Shown here in pieces: positions 58,914 through 64,000 of a stretch of DNA of 64,000 nt. The stretch comes from Hyphomonadaceae bacterium UBA7672 (GTDB taxonomy: Bacteria > Pseudomonadota > Alphaproteobacteria > Caulobacterales > Hyphomonadaceae): the NCBI GenBank assembly GCA_002483135.1, contig DLHI01000026.1, forward strand, positions 124,001 through 188,000. Direction: 5' to 3'. Position numbers and translations under genes: made by a program. Position 1 is the first letter of the stretch, and each line of letters opens with the position of its first letter. Under the pieces are notes generated by a model that was not told the origin of the DNA, ran no database searches, and saw only the letters and a list, made by a program, of their open reading frames with translations.

Positions 58914-59441
58914 ATGGGCGCGGCATCTGTGACGCAGACATCGGCGGATCGCGCGAGGCTCCAGATTGAAACCTTCTTCAAGGCTCAGCTGGCCACGCGC
59001 CGCTTTCGCGCCCGCTTCGCAGAGCGTGTGAAATCGACAAGCCAGACTGAGGCGCGCTGGAGCGCGCTGTACTTCCTCTCACACGCAAGGGAAGGGCTGA
59101 TCCAGTCAGATCTCGCCGAACGGATGGGCGTTCAGGGGCCCACGCTTGTACGCCTGCTGGACGCCCTTGAAGCGCAGGGCCTGGTGAAACGCACCGAGGC
59201 CGCCGGGGACCGGCGCGCCAAGCTGGTGGTCATCCAACCGGCCGGTGAAAGCATCATCGCAGAAGTTGACGCTATCGCGGCGCAGATGCGGGATGATGTG
59301 TTTGCAAGCGTTAGCGATCAGGATCTGGCCACAACCCTGCGTGTCCTGGACGTCGTGGTGAACGCGCTGGAGCCCGAACATGTGCGCTCGACGCGCGTGC
59401 GCCGGGGCCCACCCGCGAACTTCCGCGTCATCGACCGCTAG
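58914..59441 (+). CDS. MarR-family transcriptional regulator
   Basis: The 175-residue protein has a winged helix typical of MarR (LIQSDLAERMGVQGPTLVRLLDALEAQGLV) with the wing AAGDRRAKLV. Its ligand is unknown. It is preceded by a perfect FNR/FixK box, so it is probably induced at low oxygen and may control genes outside the window. Confidence 0.9.
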   Translation: MGAASVTQTSADRARLQIETFFKAQLATRRFRARFAERVKSTSQTEARWSALYFLSHAREGLIQSDLAERMGVQGPTLVRLLDALEAQGLVKRTEAAGDRRAKLVVIQPAGESIIAEVDAIAAQMRDDVFASVSDQDLATTLRVLDVVVNALEPEHVRSTRVRRGPPANFRVIDR

Positions 59442-59530
59442 CTTGCTTGCTGTTTTAGCTGCGGCGTCTGGTCGCGAATCCCGCAATATTCGCAAGGTTT
59501 TTCCTCAACTTTGACCGCACGACCGCGCCA

Positions 59531-59563
59531 GACACACTTCGTCACAATGGCCGACACACTTCG
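59531..59563 (+). promoter_or_regulatory. Two 11-base direct repeats upstream of the FixK-like gene
   Basis: GACACACTTCG occurs at 59531-59541 and again at 59553-59563, exactly 22 bases apart, about two helical turns. OmpR/PhoB-type regulators often bind such tandem sites. It ends 62 bases before the FixK-like ATG, a suitable distance for activation. The OmpR-type regulator at 48241 is an obvious candidate ligand; this is inference. Confidence 0.6.
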
Positions 59564-59625
59564 GCAAAGCGCAGCAAGATAGGACGCGCATCGTTCTCCT
59601 CGCCACACACGGACAGGAGGCATTC

Positions 59626-60324
59626 ATGTGCATCGCAGGCGGAGCAATCACCGGATTCTCACCCGAGACGGCCAGCAAGGAACGCGCACCCCAGCGCACG
59701 GTTTCGCGGCATGTCGCAGCTCACGACAATCTCTACTACGAGGGCGACGCTCGGGACTGCCTCTATGTCGTCGAGTCGGGCTGGGTGAAGCTCTATCGCA
59801 CGCTCATTGATGGGCAGCGCCAGATTGTCGGCTTCGCCAACAAGGGGTCCATCCTCGGCCTCGAATCCGACGTGGAGCATTCCAATGGCGCCGAGGCGAT
59901 CACGACGGTTGTCGTGCGCTGCATCCCGATGGCGCGGGTCACCGAGATCTGTCTGCATGACGGCAAGCTCGCCGACCAGCTCCTGCGTCAGGTTGGCCGC
60001 CAGCTTGGCGCCGCCCAGGCGCAGCTCGCCGCAGTCGGCACGCAATCTGCCGAGCAGAAGCTCGCCAACTTCCTCCTGACGATCTGCGACCTGTGTGACG
60101 ATTCACACGACGGCCAGTTCGACATGCCGATGCGCCGTGGCGACATGGCGGAGTTTCTCGGACTTCGGCTTGAGACGGTGTCGCGCAAGATGTCGGAATT
60201 CCAGCGCCGCGGCTGGATCCGCATGGAGTCGCTCTATCATTGCCGTATCGTGCGCCGCGACATCCTCGAAGGCCTCGGCGAAGGCGGAACGGCCGACGAC
60301 AGCCCGATCCTGCGCGCCAGCTGA
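59626..60324 (+). CDS. Crp/Fnr-family regulator, FixK type
   Basis: The 232-residue protein has a cyclic-nucleotide-like sensor domain and a C-terminal helix-turn-helix with ETVSRKMSEF (Glu183, Ser186, Arg187), the residues that read TTGA half-sites in Fnr and FixK. The N-terminal CxxC-type cluster of Fnr is absent; Cys2, 45, 99 and 109 do not fit it. So it is more likely FixK-like than oxygen-sensing itself. GGAGG precedes the ATG. It probably drives ccoN, hemN and the MarR gene. Confidence 0.85.
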   Translation: MCIAGGAITGFSPETASKERAPQRTVSRHVAAHDNLYYEGDARDCLYVVESGWVKLYRTLIDGQRQIVGFANKGSILGLESDVEHSNGAEAITTVVVRCIPMARVTEICLHDGKLADQLLRQVGRQLGAAQAQLAAVGTQSAEQKLANFLLTICDLCDDSHDGQFDMPMRRGDMAEFLGLRLETVSRKMSEFQRRGWIRMESLYHCRIVRRDILEGLGEGGTADDSPILRAS

Positions 60325-60326
60325 TC

Positions 60327-60743
60327 CTACTCGCTGATCGTCGCGACATAGGCGATCAGCGCGTCGGCTGCCCGGACGTCGAAGTCGAACAGCGGCATCG
60401 CGTCATGCCCGACCCGCATCGCTTCGATGAAGCGATAGGCCAGACTCTCGGCGTCGTTGACCGCCAGGACATTGCGAAGCGGCGGCGCTTCGGGGTTCGG
60501 GCTTTTGCCGGTTCGCTCAATGGCATGGCACTGGGCACATTCCCGCTCCGCGATCTGGCGTCCCGCCGCGACCTGGGCTGGATCGGCATTCAGGGCGACG
60601 CCTGGCCATCCGCTCGCCTCGGCCTCACCATCCGCTGGCGGCATGGCGGACACGCAGGCAGCCAGTACGACCAGAGCGGCGCCAGCGACGACCGCGCCAC
60701 GCCAGGCAGATAGCCGATCGAATGATTTCGCGGTCATTGTCAT
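60327..60743 (-). CDS. Lipoprotein cytochrome c
   Basis: The 138-residue protein has a lipobox LAAC at 27-30 and one c-type haem site, CAQCH (69-73), with a distal Met in HDAMPLFDF. It would be anchored to the membrane, facing the periplasm. It converges with the FixK-like gene and may carry electrons to the cbb3 oxidase, which is inferred from context only. The ATG at 60743 is the first of two close starts. Confidence 0.85.
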   Translation of the reverse strand: MTMTAKSFDRLSAWRGAVVAGAALVVLAACVSAMPPADGEAEASGWPGVALNADPAQVAAGRQIAERECAQCHAIERTGKSPNPEAPPLRNVLAVNDAESLAYRFIEAMRVGHDAMPLFDFDVRAADALIAYVATISE

Positions 60744-60827
60744 GTCTCCGGATCTGGCGGCCGATTCTTGCCCGGCATTGTTCCCATGCCGAACCCGATC
60801 TTGCGAGGGGGCAATCTCGCACTTGTC

Positions 60828-63800
60828 TCAATGGAAGTCGCGCGACTTTGGCAGAACGCGCACATCCCGAGGATGGCGGAATCTTCCGTCCGGGCCTTTG
60901 GGCCCGCGCGGATGCTGGGGATGCTTGATCTCGTCTGCCCGTGTCAGCTCGATCTCGGGAACATGATCCTCCGACAGCCGCGCCAGTTCCCCGGAGCGAT
61001 CCGTTACGCGCGCACCCATCAGGTGAATGACGCCTTCCTTGCTCTTCTGCACCCTGCCCTCGATCAGCAGGAGGCGCGCGCCCATCACCTCCGAGCGGAA
61101 CCGCTCGAACACACGCGCCCACAGCAGCGCATTGGTGACGCCGGTCTCGTCCTCCAGCGTGATGAAGATGGCCTTGCCATTGCCCGGCCTCTGCCGCACG
61201 AGCACCACCCCCGCCGTGCGCGCCCAGCGGCCATCGGCGAGCGCGCTCGTCTGCGCAGACGACAGCACCCGCTCGGCCGCAAACACCGGCCGCAATATCT
61301 GCATCGGATGCGCTTTCAGCGACAGCCGCGTTGTCTGGTAGTCCGCCGCCACATGCTCGCGCAGGGGCATTTCGGGAAGACGGCTTTCCGGCTCTTCGCC
61401 CAGCTCGCGCGCCTGGGCTGCAGCGAATAGCGGCAGCAGATCATCATCCGGAAGGCGGCGAACATCCCACATCGCCTCGCGCCGGTCCTGCCTGAGCGAG
61501 CGGAAGGCATCCGCGTCAGCAAGCCGCCGCAGCATCGGCGTCGAAACCCGCCCGCGTTCGCGCATGTCCTGCACGCTGACGTATCCGGCGCCGCGCCGCG
61601 CGACGAGATTGGCCGCATCATCCTCGCGCATGCCATCGATCTGACGGAAACCAATCCGCAAGGCGAGCGCTCCATCCTCGCGCGGCTCAAGCGTGTTGTC
61701 GTAGTGGCTGAAATTGGCGTCCACGGCGCGCACCTCCACGCCATGCTCCTGCGCATCGCGCACAATCTGGGCCGGAGCATAGAACCCCATCGGCTGCGAA
61801 TTCAGCAGCGCGCACGCAAACGCTGCCGGATGATGGCATTTCAGCCATGACGACACATAGACCAGCTGCGCAAAAGCCGCCGCATGGCTTTCCGGGAAAC
61901 CATAACTGCCGAACCCCTTGATCTGGTCGAAGCAGCGCTGCGCGAATTCGCGCTCGTAACCGCGCGCGACCATGCCTTCGACCATCCGCTCCTCGAACTT
62001 GTGCATGGTGCCGACATTACGGAATGTCGCCATGGCGCGACGCAGGCCATTGGCCTCTTCCGACGTGAACTTCGCCGCCACCATGGCAAGCTTCATTGCC
62101 TGTTCCTGGAAGAGGGGCACGCCGAGCGTCTTGATCAGGACATTGCGGAGCTCATCCGGATGGCCGTGCTCGGGCGCCGGCGAGGGGAAAGTGACATCCT
62201 CCTCCCTGTTGCGGCGCTTGAGATAGGGGTGAACCATGTTGCCCTGGATCGGCCCGGGACGAACAATCGCAACTTCGATCACCAGATCGTACATCTGTCG
62301 CGGCTTCATGCGCGGCAGCATGTTGATCTGGGCGCGGCTTTCGACCTGGAAGACGCCGATCGAATCCCCCTTGCACAGCATGTCGTAGACGACAGGATCC
62401 TCCGGCGGAAAATCCCGCAGGCCAAGGCGTGGACAACCATGGCGATAGAGAAGATCACGCGCTTTCCGGATGCAGGTGAGCATGCCAAGCGCCAGTATAT
62501 CGACCTTCATCAGTTGCAGGGCGTCGATATCGTCCTTGTCCCACTCGATGAAGGTGCGCTCGTCCATCGCCGCGTTGCCGATGGGCACAAGCTCATCCAA
62601 CCTGCCCTGCGTCAACACGAAGCCGCCGACATGCTGTGACAGGTGGCGCGGAAATCCCTGCAGGCGATGCGCAAAGCGCAACGCCTGGCGCAGGACAGGG
62701 TTATGTGGATCAAGGCCAGCCTGGCGCAGCTGCGCCTCCGCCGGCGTGTCGCCCCAGCTACCCCACACAAGGCCGGACAACTGGGCCGTGACATCGTCGG
62801 TGAGGCCAAACACCTTGCCGACCTCGCGCATCGCACTGCGTGGACGATAGTGGATCACTGTCGCCGCGATGGCGGCGCGATACCTCCCATAGCGCTGGTA
62901 GATGTGCTGGATGATTTCTTCGCGCCGCTCGTGTTCGAAGTCGACATCGATGTCCGGCGGCTCATCGCGTTCCTTCGACAGGAAGCGCTCGAACAACACA
63001 TCGAATGTGGCCGGGTTCACCGAGGTGATGCCCAGCACATAGCAGACAGCCGAGTTGGCCGCCGATCCACGTCCCTGGCAGAGGATGCCCTTGTCTTCCG
63101 CCACACGGACCAGATCGAAGATGGTGAGAAAATACTGGGCGATACCCTTGCTTTCGATGTAGGCCAGCTCACGCCGCAGCAAGCGCTTTACCTTCTTCGG
63201 AATCCGCCACTTGTACTTGATGCCGGCATGAAACCACACGCGGCGTTTCAGATACTCATGGGCCGTCATGCCAGGCGGCACGGGTTCCTGCGGGTAGTCG
63301 TATTTCAGATGATCGAGATCGAAGTCGATCAGGTCCAGAAGCACCTGCGTTTCCGCTATCGCTTCGGGCGCTGTGCGGAACAGGCGCATCATCTCGGCGG
63401 CCGGCTTGAGATGCCGCTCGGCGTTTGACTCCAGCAACCGCCCTGCGCTTTCGATCCGTACCCCCTCACGGATGCAGGCCATCACGTCCTGCAGGTCACG
63501 CTGCTGCGCGTCGTGATAGAGCGCATCGTTTGTCGCAATCAGGCGCACATCCGCGCCAGCGGCGATGCGTTTCAGCCTCTCCAGGCGCCGCGCATCATCG
63601 CCGCGCCGATGCATGGAGACGCCAAGCCAGGTCGGCGCGCGGTTACGCAGGCGCGGCAGCAGGCGGGCGAGCGCGTCTTCATCCTCTCCGGGGATGACGA
63701 TCAGCAACAGATCCTGCACGAAGGACAGGAGATCCCCGATCTCGAGAGTGCACTCGCCCTTGACGGCGCGCGTCTCCCCCGGCGGCGCACGCGTATTGCC

Positions 63801-64000
63801 AAGGGTAAGCAGCCGGCACAGCCGCCCCCACCCTGCCCGGTTGACGGGGTAGGCGACGATGTCTGGCGTGCCGTCCACGAAAGCGAGCCGCGCGCCAACG
63901 CACAGCTTGAACGCCTTCGCACGCCGCAACAGTTCGGCCTTCTCCGCTTCCAGCCTTTCCTGCTCGGGATGCTCCACCCATGCCGTTTCGCCGGGGGAGC
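60828..64000 (-). CDS. dnaE2: Error-prone DNA polymerase DnaE2 (5' partial)
   Basis: DnaE2 is the alpha-subunit-like polymerase of the ImuA-ImuB-DnaE2 mutasome for damage-induced mutagenesis. The open frame runs off the right edge without a stop, so the N-terminus (part of the PHP domain) is missing. The active-site segment PPDIDVDFEHERR and the LCQGRGSAANSAVCYVLGIT segment identify the family. The C-terminal OB fold (GVVLVRQRPGNGKAIFITLEDETG) is also seen. A GTG near 63977 might look like a start, but the frame continues upstream. imuA and imuB would lie outside the window. Confidence 0.93.
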   Translation of the reverse strand, partial: SPGETAWVEHPEQERLEAEKAELLRRAKAFKLCVGARLAFVDGTPDIVAYPVNRAGWGRLCRLLTLGNTRAPPGETRAVKGECTLEIGDLLSFVQDLLLIVIPGEDEDALARLLPRLRNRAPTWLGVSMHRRGDDARRLERLKRIAAGADVRLIATNDALYHDAQQRDLQDVMACIREGVRIESAGRLLESNAERHLKPAAEMMRLFRTAPEAIAETQVLLDLIDFDLDHLKYDYPQEPVPPGMTAHEYLKRRVWFHAGIKYKWRIPKKVKRLLRRELAYIESKGIAQYFLTIFDLVRVAEDKGILCQGRGSAANSAVCYVLGITSVNPATFDVLFERFLSKERDEPPDIDVDFEHERREEIIQHIYQRYGRYRAAIAATVIHYRPRSAMREVGKVFGLTDDVTAQLSGLVWGSWGDTPAEAQLRQAGLDPHNPVLRQALRFAHRLQGFPRHLSQHVGGFVLTQGRLDELVPIGNAAMDERTFIEWDKDDIDALQLMKVDILALGMLTCIRKARDLLYRHGCPRLGLRDFPPEDPVVYDMLCKGDSIGVFQVESRAQINMLPRMKPRQMYDLVIEVAIVRPGPIQGNMVHPYLKRRNREEDVTFPSPAPEHGHPDELRNVLIKTLGVPLFQEQAMKLAMVAAKFTSEEANGLRRAMATFRNVGTMHKFEERMVEGMVARGYEREFAQRCFDQIKGFGSYGFPESHAAAFAQLVYVSSWLKCHHPAAFACALLNSQPMGFYAPAQIVRDAQEHGVEVRAVDANFSHYDNTLEPREDGALALRIGFRQIDGMREDDAANLVARRGAGYVSVQDMRERGRVSTPMLRRLADADAFRSLRQDRREAMWDVRRLPDDDLLPLFAAAQARELGEEPESRLPEMPLREHVAADYQTTRLSLKAHPMQILRPVFAAERVLSSAQTSALADGRWARTAGVVLVRQRPGNGKAIFITLEDETGVTNALLWARVFERFRSEVMGARLLLIEGRVQKSKEGVIHLMGARVTDRSGELARLSEDHVPEIELTRADEIKHPQHPRGPKGPDGRFRHPRDVRVLPKSRDFH

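Noticed and set aside
63975..63977. GTG as the DnaE2 start
   Set aside because: The frame continues to the window edge without a stop and family members have a longer PHP domain; the true start is outside.

Overview
The window is a stretch of alphaproteobacterial chromosome. The evidence is high GC, the clusters trpF/trpB/trpA-accD-folC, aroA-cmk-rpsA-ihfB and rnd-lptC-lptA-lptB-rpoN-hpf-ptsN, a FYDLN-acid gene, an AccD without a complete zinc ribbon, and a cbb3 oxidase controlled by FixK-type sites. A Hyphomonadaceae-like or Caulobacter-like aquatic lineage fits, but I cannot fix the genus from sequence alone. No rRNA and no CRISPR array were seen. Two tRNA genes are present: Ala-GGC and Leu-CAG.

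Layout. Positions 1-29.8 kb are core housekeeping. They hold a 5'-truncated motA, an alpha/beta hydrolase, an M16 protease, folC, accD and trpA, then trpB and trpF separated by accessory genes (an ApbE-DUF2271 fusion, a GFA enzyme, a GIY-YIG protein, a lipoprotein, a DUF4424 protein and a nitroreductase). Next come mscL, ihfB, rpsA, cmk and aroA with an SDR and a serine hydrolase inserted, then tRNA-Ala, ptsN, hpf, rpoN, the lptBAC genes and rnd. Several starts are TTG or GTG codons behind good Shine-Dalgarno sequences.

Positions about 29.86-45.19 kb are an integrated genomic island of about 15.3 kb. It sits at the 3' end of tRNA-Leu(CAG), with an imperfect copy of the tRNA end at the far boundary, a tyrosine integrase next to the tRNA, and matching putative integrase-arm repeats just inside both ends. 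Its left end carries an AlpA-like regulator and a phage-type helix-turn-helix gene. Its main cargo is metal resistance: CzcI-like, CzcC, CzcB and CzcA, a P1B-4 (SPC-type) ATPase, a Zur/Fur-type regulator, a DUF411 protein, and a divergent MerR/CDF pair with a clear MerR operator. It also carries a 46-residue exported peptide with seven Cys in its last 18 residues, which I do not recognise.

Positions 45.2-60.7 kb form an oxygen-responsive respiratory locus. A soluble hybrid FixL-like kinase keeps the haem-ligand His and the oxygen-sensing Arg. It is paired tail to tail with an OmpR/PhoB-type response regulator that lies downstream of ccoNOQP-ccoGHIS. Divergent from ccoN are a small membrane protein gene and hemN, with one FNR/FixK box between them. 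A MarR gene with a perfect box, a FixK-type regulator and a lipoprotein cytochrome c follow. Two 11-bp direct repeats spaced exactly 22 bp lie upstream of the FixK-type gene and are a candidate response-regulator site. This resembles the rhizobial hFixL-FxkR-FixK cascade. A 31-residue single-span membrane protein lies nearby. The window ends inside dnaE2.
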